Below, piece after piece: positions 1 to 7,554 of a stretch of 61,519 bases of DNA (position 1 is the stretch's first letter; every line of letters starts with the position of its first letter). The notes under the pieces were generated by a model that searched no databases, had not been told where the DNA came from, and saw only the letters and a list, made by a program, of their open reading frames with translations. The DNA comes from JAIPFM01 sp964494325. GTDB lineage: Bacteria; Planctomycetota; Phycisphaerae; Sedimentisphaerales; Anaerobacaceae. A program made the position numbers and the translations under genes. The stretch lies in assembly GCA_964494325.1 (NCBI GenBank), contig CAZBTJ010000011.1, positions 1-61,519 on the forward strand, written 5' to 3'.

Positions 1-297
1 GAGCAATTGCGTCCACTTATGCTAAAATACCTAACGTAAATGATTCACACCGTTCTATGTCCATTTAGATTACCAAAATATGATAGCGTTAGCGACACTA
101 ATTATTCCGGCGTTCCTTACCTTAAGTAACACTTCTTTCCTTCTTGCGTTTTCCTACATTGACATTGCAATAACTCAATGCTACGCTAGACATATTGTAC
201 GAGTTAATACAGGCCATTAATCCAGACCCACTACCAAAGCAGATCAATTGATTTGGTGACGATCGACGCTGTCGAATGAAATCATGAACCATAATTA
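1..297. other. Upstream non-coding stretch, no gene recognised
   Basis: No gene can be supported here. The open frames are short, lie mostly on the opposite strand and have no ribosome binding site. The AT-rich DNA just before the PEP-CTERM gene presumably carries its promoter, but no convincing -35/-10 pair stands out. Confidence 0.4.
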
Positions 298-311
298 GGA
301 GGACGTCAGGC

Positions 312-888
312 ATGAAGAACAGACATAGTTTCCAGTTGAGGCTTATTACCATGGTTGGCCTGTGTATATGTTCGGTATCCCAAGCGGAATTCACTATTAT
401 TGGCCCCCTTGACGCTCCAACCGGATTCACGGAAATATCGGTCAGCGGGACACTTTACGATGTAACTTTCCACGCAGGCACGTTCGATGATGTATTCGGA
501 GCTAACCCCTCCCTCACGTTCACGACACAGCAAAATGCAACCGTAGCAGCGGCCGCGCTCGGGGCAGCCCTAAACAATATCGATCCTATCCCCCCGATGG
601 TCGGGCCTACGGCCGTTCATGCACCGTAACATACCCTGGGTCCTTACACCCTATGAATTAACCGATAGACATACTACATTTAATATGTCGGTCAACATGA
701 GCGTCGACACGTGGTTATCTCCCACGACGCCGACGGAGTCGCCCCGAGATCTCTTTTTTACCAATGCCAACTTCGCGACATGGACCCCCGCTGCGGTAAA
801 CCCGGTCCCCGTCCCCTCCGCATTCCTTCTTGGCTCAATTGGCCTTGTCGTTGCTGGCAGAAAACTCCGTAGACGCAAAACAGCCTAA
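312..888 (+). pseudogene. PEP-CTERM sorted exported protein, frameshifted
   Basis: Likely a small surface or extracellular protein handled by an exosortase. The first frame (312-629) starts at an ATG with a strong AGGAGG site at 297-303 and opens with a signal peptide (hydrophobic LITMVGLCICSVSQA, cleavage near residue 25). The second frame (619-888) ends with a sorting tail: VPVPSAFLLG, a transmembrane stretch, then the basic run RKLRRRKTA. Neither half is complete: one has the signal peptide, the other the sorting tail. The simplest reading is one gene of about 190 residues with a one-base shift near 590-620; a run of six C at 591-595 and just before is the obvious site, since removing one C restores the frame. 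A hairpin terminator follows. The tail resembles that of the PEP-CTERM gene at 29310-30146. The function of the mature part is unknown. The shift could be real decay or a base-calling error. Confidence 0.7.
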
Positions 889-917
889 TAGCTGAATCAA
901 AATCGTATAGACTTTCA

Positions 918-954
918 AAGGGCTGTAGGCATTCGCTTGCAGCCCTTATTTTTT
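918..954 (+). terminator. Rho-independent terminator of the PEP-CTERM gene
   Basis: AAGGGCTG (918-925) pairs perfectly with CAGCCCTT (940-947) around a 14-base loop and is followed by TATTTTTT. It lies 30 bases after the stop codon of the preceding gene. Confidence 0.8.
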
Positions 955-981
955 GCCCTGCTTGCTTGTCATTACTCTAGC

Positions 982-1490
982 TCAGGCCCAATAGACACCA
1001 CCTGAACGGTGCGAAGAGGGAGCTACGATGATATAGCCCCCATCGCCACGTACATCCACACCCTTGCCAAACACATTGGTACTGCTAATGACGTCTTGTC
1101 CTGGGTGCTTAAAGTAACAATGCCTTCCGTTTCCACCAGACTTGGCTGTTAAGGTCGTCGGAATCTCATATTCCTTAATTGACTCTTCACCACCATGGTC
1201 AGCAGGATCGCTGTCTAAAACAACCACACCACTAACAGCACCGGTTGCAATACCCAAGTTGATAGTTGGATCTTGATCAATCCAGCTTTTATCGCCAAAT
1301 CATTCGTTGCGCTGTGAAATCCCTTAGGGCTAAAATCCCAAAGCGGATGTTTGCCAATCTTGTTAGGTGGGCACTGGGGATTGCTGTGGTGATCGTCTTG
1401 GGCTTGATCACCAGCACTGCGTTCGCTTTCAAGGCTGACGACGGGGCCTTGGATATATGGATGCCAGCCAGATTCACCCAACCTGCTCAC
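982..1490 (-). pseudogene. Bifunctional DNA primase/polymerase N-terminal domain, broken remnant
   Basis: Remnant of a prim-pol domain as found in replication proteins of plasmids, phages and integrative elements. One frame (1215-1490) has the region GKHPLWDFSPKGFHSATND. The next frame (982-1257) carries the core IGIATG/GVVVLDSDP-like stretch (here MGIATGAVSGVVVLDSDP, with the acidic catalytic DSD), then GGNGRHCYFKHPG and GVDVRGDGGYIIVAPS. The third frame across the join reads KSWIDQDPTINLGIATG, so the two parts are one protein split by a one-base loss, most simply in the AAAA run near 1288. The protein then stops at YWA, far short of a full primase, with no helicase part. No start with a ribosome site is seen. 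It is probably a relic of an earlier integrated element and is not related to the primases at 23870-26324. Confidence 0.7.
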
Positions 1491-1628
1491 AAGCCCTCAC
1501 CAGCGTTAGCATCGCCCAATCTGATTGGGTTGGGGGAGTTTGGGCCATCAAGTCTTAACATTGAGTGAGATTCCACAATTACCTACCAGCGTACTGTCCA
1601 GGATGTGGGCAACAAGAAAAGATATTGA

Positions 1629-2537
1629 CTAGCAGAAGTACATGTTCGGATACCGCATTTTATAATGCTGGCCTTTATACCGTCTCAGAGCATGGTGTAA
1701 GCAGTCCATTCCCTTGCCATCTCTGTATAAAAACGCCTCTGCCACAGATTCGGCACCATGCTTCTCTACCAGCTTTTCAACAAACTTCGGACTGATTTCA
1801 GGGGATTTAATCAAACCTCTGATACTGACGGTTTCATCCTCTGTCATATCGACTTCCTTCTTCTCAAGACCTTGTAGAATATAGTTAAATCCCGGCATTA
1901 TCTCTTGTCCCTCATCCCGATTGAAGAATACGCCTACTCCAGTTATAGAATTCAAGAGTGCTGGAGGATAGGAAGAGCTTGGCCAGCGGTTCTTTAGGTT
2001 GTGATTTTCCATCACCTCTTCTATGATCTCTTGAGGATGGGCGTCATATTCCAGGCGATGCTGTTTCTGCATAGCAGCGGCCATTGCATAGCCGTCCGGG
2101 AACACGACCATATCATCACCGTGGAAATCCACAAAGTTGTCATAGTGCACTTCTATGAGATTCCTCGCCTTTTTCCGGAGAGAATCACTGTATCTATAGG
2201 CTATCCGGGATTGCTTCTGCAGAAAGGTCCCTACTAATTCCTCCATAACATCACCTGACACTCGGCCAACAGCATGTTGTCTTCCCGACCAATACCATTC
2301 GTCATTCCAAGGCACTAAGCTTCCAAGGTAGACATACCCGATTTTGAACTTACGGTTGTGTTCGCCTACTCGAATCGCATACTGTTTTTTGCATACGGTG
2401 TTGTTGGCATACAAAACTGGGCCTTTGATGGATTCAACTTGATAATAGGCAAAATGTCTCAGATACCAGGTTCGCAGTTCATCGCGATGACTATCTGATA
2501 TGTCTAAGATTTCCGCCAGAATATCCGGAACCTCCAA
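1629..2537 (-). CDS. Hypothetical protein, N-terminus uncertain
   Basis: I do not recognise the family. The frame encodes a soluble, charged protein of at least 302 residues without signal peptide or membrane segment; aromatic-rich parts (WYLRHFAYY, WNDEWYWSGRQ) alternate with acidic helices. The start at 2537 is a TTG without a ribosome binding site, and the same frame stays open upstream to a stop at 2676-2678 through protein-like sequence (YAAYIEEQEGQARISI) but with no ATG. The true N-terminus is therefore missing or lies behind a frameshift or deletion. The neighbouring gene upstream on the same strand has an equally odd 3' end, so the junction between the two around 2680-2760 may be a scar. 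Confidence 0.5.
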   Translation of the reverse strand: MEVPDILAEILDISDSHRDELRTWYLRHFAYYQVESIKGPVLYANNTVCKKQYAIRVGEHNRKFKIGYVYLGSLVPWNDEWYWSGRQHAVGRVSGDVMEELVGTFLQKQSRIAYRYSDSLRKKARNLIEVHYDNFVDFHGDDMVVFPDGYAMAAAMQKQHRLEYDAHPQEIIEEVMENHNLKNRWPSSSYPPALLNSITGVGVFFNRDEGQEIMPGFNYILQGLEKKEVDMTEDETVSIRGLIKSPEISPKFVEKLVEKHGAESVAEAFLYRDGKGMDCLHHALRRYKGQHYKMRYPNMYFC

Positions 2538-2705
2538 GCCGGACCAATGGGTTGCATGCTGACATACAAAATCATCAATAATCGAGATTCTTGCCTGTCC
2601 CTCCTGCTCTTCAATATAAGCTGCATAGGTATCCTCTTTATAATCCCTTTTGCATGCCCTTTTGTTTGCTTTCAGTTACGTGCTCTGATATTGACAGTAA
2701 CTGAT

Positions 2706-3338
2706 TCAGCCCCAATTGAAAAACACATGGTGGACATCGGCTATGATGAAGAAACAGGTACTATTGGTGACTTCAACATACTGCTTGCTGGCAAAGGCCT
2801 TGGCTTGGGCAGGCGTTTTGGGCTTTCTGTTGTTACAGGCCTGGTAAAATGACTCTTCGACTGACGAGCGAGATAGACTGATCGGAATGTCTTCACCCTT
2901 GACACGGACTGTCACGTCCCAGTCCTGCCCGACTTTTATCTTGGCAGGCTTGACGCCCTTGGCTTTGCGGCCTGTATTTGTGGCCTCAAAGAAAGTCACA
3001 TCGCTTTCCTTGACACCCAGTTTGGCTGCGATGTCTTTTCTGATTAAAGCCTTGGTGCGATCACGAATGCCATTGAGATCCTTATTCAAGTTGTTTTTAA
3101 CCAGATTCATTTGGCTTGCATTGGCCCTCTGAATGGCCATGGGATTACTCTGCAATTCCAGGGCCGCGTTTATGCGCACAACCGGATCATTCAGTTTGAG
3201 TGCATTGCGATAGTTTTCAACCAGAATATCTGCTTTCTTGACGGCACGAAGCTCGGCTTGAGTGTTGATCGAGGCTTGAGCAGATCCGACCAGGGAAGCG
3301 AAAACAAAAATCAGCAGGGTATTGGATAAGTGTCTCAT
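2706..3338 (-). CDS. Secreted hypothetical protein, probably truncated at the C-terminus
   Basis: The protein has a signal peptide (MRHLSNTLLIFVFASLVGSAQA) and a helical region (residues 25-115) followed by the segment VGQDWDVTVRVKGEDIP at about 140-155. From memory, similar VGxDxDVTYR...DIP segments occur inside very large secreted proteins of planctomycetes and lentisphaerae, where they are followed by a helical stretch and a HPEAYG-like motif. Here the sequence turns into an unrelated hydrophobic tail (CFFIIADVHHVFFNWG) exactly where that motif would be expected, which suggests a frameshift or deletion. The start codon overlaps the stop of the TPR lipoprotein gene (TAATGA) with ribosome site GGAGGGG, so the two are translationally coupled. 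The role is unknown. Confidence 0.55.
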   Translation of the reverse strand: MRHLSNTLLIFVFASLVGSAQASINTQAELRAVKKADILVENYRNALKLNDPVVRINAALELQSNPMAIQRANASQMNLVKNNLNKDLNGIRDRTKALIRKDIAAKLGVKESDVTFFEATNTGRKAKGVKPAKIKVGQDWDVTVRVKGEDIPISLSRSSVEESFYQACNNRKPKTPAQAKAFASKQYVEVTNSTCFFIIADVHHVFFNWG

Positions 3339-4417
3339 TATTTCCCCTCCTTGAATGCGTTGCGAAGGACCACCGCATATTGTTTCAGTGGGGATGTTTC
3401 CGGCTCAGACGAGTCTATGTAGGCCAGATAGTCATTCACCGCCTTGGAATCACCGTTCTCATGTTCCAGGATGGCCAGTGCCAGCATGTACTGAGAATAA
3501 CCATGTTTGACCAGCAATGTTTCAAAAAAAGCAATCCCATCTTGTATCTTCTCCGTCTGGGCATACGACGTGGCCAGAAGGCCTACATGCATCCATTCTG
3601 GATCATAATCATTATCGTCAAGAATAATTTCCAGCAGGCCTCTCGCCGATTCAAAATCACCCGCAGATACGCAGATGCCTGCAAGTTTTATTTGGGCAGA
3701 GCGTCGAGTCGGGTCGGTTTTCAGCACCATGGCGTACGCATGTTGAAGAAAAGGAAGGGTGTTGGGTGACTGTTCAGCACTGATCCAGTCTCCCAGCAGT
3801 TCCCAGCGATCCGCATTTTCGGGCATCACTGTCACAGATCCCAAAAGATATTCAGCGGCACGGGTGGGATTCCCCAGTATATAATAGGCCTTGGCAATCT
3901 TTTCTCGCAACTCTGCCATGGGCTGAAGCACCTCGGTTTGTTCAAGGTCCATCTTCACCCCGGCCATCAGGTCCTCTTCCTCCTGAAGAAGTCTGTCAAG
4001 CTCACGTGTGTTGGTGATGGGCTGCTCTGGTGGCGTCATATCTGCAATCAGTTTCAACATGGCTTCATGCGGAAATGTGGCAAATTCATCGGTGGTCAAT
4101 GCCGGTGTGGATAAAACCAATGATTCAGTCAGTGCATCTGGCAGAGGCACGTCGCCATTCAGGCTCCCTGAATCTTTCAAGGCATCCTCTGCACCAGCCA
4201 TTGCTGCCTGTTCCGATGTTAACACTGTCAATGCACCGCCCTTGAGAGATGCAGGCGCTTGTTTCGATATCTTTGGTGACGTGTTCCTCTTTGGTATCGA
4301 CTTGGCACTCTCTGATGTCTTTTTGGAGCACCCGGAAATAGAAAAAATAAGGAGAAAACAAAAAAAAAAGATGACACAAATGATAGCGTGTCTCTTTGGT
4401 GAGTCTTCAAAATGCAT
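3338..4417 (-). CDS. TPR-repeat lipoprotein
   Basis: Predicted envelope lipoprotein with protein-binding tetratricopeptide repeats. After a basic start comes a hydrophobic segment ending in a lipobox, FSISGC, at about residues 28-33, followed by a long Ser/Lys/Pro-rich linker. Helical pairs of TPR type follow from about residue 160: AKAYYILGNPTRAAEYLLG, WELLGDWISAEQSP, IKLAGICVSAGDFESARGL and further. I place the start at the ATG at 4415-4417, preceded by GAGAGAGA, rather than at the TTG at 4435. The gene is coupled to the secreted protein gene at 2706-3338. The repeats suggest a scaffold role in a surface complex, but no partner can be named. Confidence 0.7.
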   Translation of the reverse strand: MHFEDSPKRHAIICVIFFFCFLLIFSISGCSKKTSESAKSIPKRNTSPKISKQAPASLKGGALTVLTSEQAAMAGAEDALKDSGSLNGDVPLPDALTESLVLSTPALTTDEFATFPHEAMLKLIADMTPPEQPITNTRELDRLLQEEEDLMAGVKMDLEQTEVLQPMAELREKIAKAYYILGNPTRAAEYLLGSVTVMPENADRWELLGDWISAEQSPNTLPFLQHAYAMVLKTDPTRRSAQIKLAGICVSAGDFESARGLLEIILDDNDYDPEWMHVGLLATSYAQTEKIQDGIAFFETLLVKHGYSQYMLALAILEHENGDSKAVNDYLAYIDSSEPETSPLKQYAVVLRNAFKEGK

Positions 4418-4584
4418 AGGGTCTCTCTCAATCAATGGTGTATACGCTCAATTTCAAGATTATTGTGTCTCGACATAATAATCTGCCTGCATCCTATACA
4501 ATATAGAGGCTGCAGGCAAAAGTTAACCGACGCTGTCATTGAAGACCAAGGCTGAGGAGGTATGGCAGGCTTGCGTTTTTGGCG

Positions 4585-4623
4585 AAAAAAAAGGCCTCTG
4601 CAAAACATTATCTGCAAAGGCCT
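4585..4623 (-). terminator. Rho-independent terminator after the blaR1-like gene
   Basis: Read on the minus strand, AGGCCTTTGCA pairs with TGCAGAGGCCT (one mismatch) and is followed by eight T. It starts 2 bases after the TGA of the M56 peptidase gene. A second hairpin without T run (TGCCTGCA/TGCAGGCA, about 4491-4519) lies between this and the TPR gene. Confidence 0.8.
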
Positions 4624-4624
4624 G

Positions 4625-6826
4625 TCAGTGTGACTTCATATCTATTTGGTCAAGGGGGTCTTCGTAGAGAGAGGGAAGGGTCCTTTCTTGAACCAGCTTT
4701 TCAAGGAGAATACGGATTTCCTTCATCTGATCATTAAGCCCCTTGACCTGGCCACGCAGGTCGTCTACCTCGGCGTTTAGGTTTTGTCCCGTGGATCCTC
4801 GTGTTGTTGTGCTTGAGCTCGGGACAGGTCTACTGCCCAAGCGGTTTGTTTGTGCTGATGCTATTGAGCTTCTTGTCGACCGGACTGTTTGGGCTGAAGC
4901 AGGTGTTTTCTTTGTGCGTGCGTCTGTTCCGGGTGTATCATGTTCTTTTAGCAGCTGCTGGATCTTCCTGTGTTCATCTGCGGTTGCCAGAAGGTCCATG
5001 CTGTCAGGTGTCCAACTGATGATCCCGACTTGATCAATGAGAGGCCAAATGATTTTTAATGCTTCATGGTAGGAAGGGATGTGTTTGACCGAGTAGCTGA
5101 CCCGCTGCTGCTTGGGATGTTCTGTACTCTCTCCCAGTTGTGCATCAAGAAGCTCCATCTCGTTCTTGAGGGTTCGAAGTTTGCCCTGCATTTCTTCGGT
5201 TGTGATAAGGCCACTTTCGTAACGTCTACGGAGATCCGGCTCCACAGCCTTCAATTCTGCTTCGATTTGTTTACGTCGTGTTCTCAATACGCGTTGCTCT
5301 GTTTGCTGAGTGTTGTCAAGTTCGTAACGCCAGGATACATTTTCCGCTTCATCCGGCGCTGTTGTGGGTATCCAGCGTCCTTGTGAGCTAACAGGTTGTT
5401 CCTGGGAAGGTCTTGCTCGTGTTGTGCTGGTCATTGCGCCGTATCGTCTGAGCTCTGCACGTGCTTCCTCAGGGTGTTTGGTCTGCTGGATTTGCTTTTC
5501 GATTCGGGCGAGCTGTTCGTGGAGCGTATCCAGTTCCACATTATGCATTTGCCTGTCTGAGTCGTTTTTGGCCTGATCAAGGGTTTGTTGCGTCTTGGCG
5601 GCCTGGTCTGTCAATTGTTCGAGCAGGCGATTGAGCACATTGAGGCGGCCAATCACGGCTATATCAATGACCTTTGGTTCGCCAACAGTGTCAATCGTGC
5701 CGAGTTCAATGGGGTCACGAGATTCTTGCCTGGCCTTCGTTTCTCCCATGGCTCGCAATTCTTCTTCAGGTCGCGGTTGAGCCAACGCCATGCCCACGAT
5801 AGAGCACAGGGCAATAGTCACCAACAGACATGTCCAACCTGTGCCAGGTCTGGGATTACTTATTTGACCCTTGATGATTCTACGGATGCGTGCTTTCATT
5901 GTACTATCCTTTCCAACGATACTTGGCACGAATGCCAGTTGTTTTTGAGAGGTAAGTGTCAATAGAGATTCTGCATATTTTGTACTGGCGTGTCCTTGAG
6001 TCAGTACCCAGTCATCACATACATCTTCGCTCAAACGGATCAGACGCTTGCGTGTCCACCATACCAGGGGGTGCCAGGGTAGGGCTGCGCACAGCAGATC
6101 TGCCCATAGGTTGGTAATGTGGTCGAACCGTCTTGCATGGGCCAGTTCATGGCAAAATACGCCGACCCAATCCTTGCATGGCTGCGTTTGATGGGAAGTG
6201 TCCTGTATCAGAAGAATGGGTGTTTTAAACCAGCACCAGATCACCGGGCTACTGATCTGTGAGCTGCAACAAAGCGTCACGGGTTGATTGAAGTTGAGCT
6301 GTTTCTGAGCTGTGACAAGCGCCAAAGTGAGTGAGTTTTCCTCAACTGATTGACGACCTTGAATCAGACGCAGGCCCAGAACAAATTGTATCGCCAATCG
6401 TGTTAAGAGCAGACAACTTATTGAGCCCCAGATTCCCATACCTACAAGGATCCATGGGATGGGAGACAAAGGGACCTTCTCGGTTTCAACAGGGTTGACT
6501 GGTGTGACGAAGGTGCGTGTGATTTCGGGGGCAGGTTCGAATTCAACAGGCAGCATCAGGGATTCGGCAGGAATAAAAGTTGTTCTGGCTACAAGCTGCT
6601 CAGCATGCCTGCCCTGATCTGGTGGGTTGTTTCGAAGTTGGCCCAAGCCGAGATGTTGGACACCCATATACATACCTGGTAGAACCACACCTGCTACCAT
6701 GCAGATCAAGAGGATCTGGTGGCCCCTGGCTGGCTTGCGAGCCCAAAGATAGCTGCCCAAAAGCCCCAAGGTCAAACACAAAGAGGTTTGCAGTAGCAGG
6801 AACCCAAAACTGAGTTCTCCGGTCAT
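4625..6826 (-). CDS. BlaR1-like M56 family membrane metalloprotease
   Basis: Signal-sensing membrane protease expected to cleave or trigger loss of its partner repressor. Membrane helices lie at about residues 5-27, 36-58, 125-150 and 335-350. The zinc motif HELAH is at 226-230, and downstream SEDVCDDW supplies the third ligand region typical of M56. After the last helix there is a long extracytoplasmic part with Gln/Glu-rich coiled coils (about 380-560), a short alpha/beta segment around SYSVKHIPSYHEALKIIW, and a final coiled coil (about 685-725). The penicillin-binding sensor domain of true BlaR1/MecR1 is absent, so the signal is probably not a beta-lactam. The ATG overlaps the stop of the repressor gene by 4 bases, giving a two-gene operon ending in a good terminator. 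Confidence 0.85.
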   Translation of the reverse strand: MTGELSFGFLLLQTSLCLTLGLLGSYLWARKPARGHQILLICMVAGVVLPGMYMGVQHLGLGQLRNNPPDQGRHAEQLVARTTFIPAESLMLPVEFEPAPEITRTFVTPVNPVETEKVPLSPIPWILVGMGIWGSISCLLLTRLAIQFVLGLRLIQGRQSVEENSLTLALVTAQKQLNFNQPVTLCCSSQISSPVIWCWFKTPILLIQDTSHQTQPCKDWVGVFCHELAHARRFDHITNLWADLLCAALPWHPLVWWTRKRLIRLSEDVCDDWVLTQGHASTKYAESLLTLTSQKQLAFVPSIVGKDSTMKARIRRIIKGQISNPRPGTGWTCLLVTIALCSIVGMALAQPRPEEELRAMGETKARQESRDPIELGTIDTVGEPKVIDIAVIGRLNVLNRLLEQLTDQAAKTQQTLDQAKNDSDRQMHNVELDTLHEQLARIEKQIQQTKHPEEARAELRRYGAMTSTTRARPSQEQPVSSQGRWIPTTAPDEAENVSWRYELDNTQQTEQRVLRTRRKQIEAELKAVEPDLRRRYESGLITTEEMQGKLRTLKNEMELLDAQLGESTEHPKQQRVSYSVKHIPSYHEALKIIWPLIDQVGIISWTPDSMDLLATADEHRKIQQLLKEHDTPGTDARTKKTPASAQTVRSTRSSIASAQTNRLGSRPVPSSSTTTRGSTGQNLNAEVDDLRGQVKGLNDQMKEIRILLEKLVQERTLPSLYEDPLDQIDMKSH

Positions 6827-7215
6827 GATTCACTCTCCCGTTCTTTTGCTTGGATCATTTGTTTAAGCTCTACCAGTTCTTCCGGACTGAGGTCGCTTTC
6901 CCGGATAAGATGTTGGAATACAGCCAGGGTATCGCCTTCAAATACGCGTTTGAGAAATCCCTTGACTGATTTCGCCCCGGCCTGGTCACGGGTCAAGGTG
7001 GCCGAATAGATGTAGGTTCTGCCCTCGGACCGGTGTGTCAGCCAATGGGCCTTTTCCAGCTTTTGCATGGCAGACAGGACTGTGGTGTAGGCCAGGTTCT
7101 TGGTTTGATTCAGCCGATCTCTAATCTGATGGGCACTGGCTTCTCCGAGTTCCCACACCATGTCCAAAACGGTGCGTTGCAGGGGGCCTAAATCATCCAA
7201 AGACTTGCGTTTCAT
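6823..7215 (-). CDS. BlaI/MecI-family transcriptional repressor
   Basis: Winged-helix repressor of about 130 residues. The N-terminal half has the family pattern LGPLQRTVLDMVWELGEAS followed by the recognition region YTTVLSAMQKLEKAHWL; the C-terminal helices (FLKRVFEGDTLAVFQHLI) form the dimer domain where the partner protease normally cleaves. I prefer the ATG at 7213-7215, preceded by GGAGA at suitable spacing, to the ATG at 7230. The next gene is the M56 protease, with 4-base overlap. A palindrome inside the upstream promoter is its likely operator, so the pair is probably autoregulated. Confidence 0.9.
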   Translation of the reverse strand: MKRKSLDDLGPLQRTVLDMVWELGEASAHQIRDRLNQTKNLAYTTVLSAMQKLEKAHWLTHRSEGRTYIYSATLTRDQAGAKSVKGFLKRVFEGDTLAVFQHLIRESDLSPEELVELKQMIQAKERESES

Positions 7216-7263
7216 AGGGCGTGTCTCCATAAAACTAAAACAGATTAATAGCTACTGAGCACT

Positions 7264-7292
7264 AGAGTACTCCGAGACGGAGTAGTAAGCAA
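7264..7292 (-). promoter_or_regulatory. Promoter with built-in operator for the blaI-blaR1 pair
   Basis: On the minus strand TTGCTT (7287-7292) and TACTCT (7264-7269) are exactly 17 bases apart. The spacer contains the perfect inverted repeat TACTCCG-aga-CGGAGTA (7268-7284), which also touches the -10 box. A dimeric winged-helix repressor bound there would block RNA polymerase. Confidence 0.65.
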
Positions 7293-7348
7293 TAAAGAAA
7301 AGTCTGATTTGAAAAAAAAGTCAATCAGTCCGGGCTTGGGCTTGATTA

Positions 7349-7510
7349 ATGCCCCGCAGGGCCAATGAAAAAACTCGCTTCATTCAGGGCAGACCACCGA
7401 TTGTCGAGACCCCTTCGGGTCTTTATTTCCGTGGTTTGCTCAAGGATGATCGGTCCATTGTAGAGGGTCGCGATTGGATTGAGGTTGCCTCCGACAAGCC
7501 GGGGATCTGA
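7349..7510 (+). other. Short protein-like open frame, possible gene remnant
   Basis: From an ATG at 7349 a 53-codon frame encodes a protein-like sequence (RPPIVETPSGLYFRGLLKDD, then VEGRDWIEVASDKPGI) ending in TGA. There is no clear ribosome binding site. It is either a very small gene or the 3' end of a lost one. Inside it, AGACCC...GGGTCT (7407-7422) forms a short hairpin followed by TTTATTT, which could also act as a terminator. Confidence 0.3.
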
Positions 7511-7554
7511 TCCGTCAAGTGTGTACCATATCCTGAAATGCGTGACGCTGCTGC

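Noticed and set aside
4625..6826. Beta-lactam sensor BlaR1
   Set aside because: The C-terminal penicillin-binding domain with SxxK is missing, so only the protease part of the name applies.
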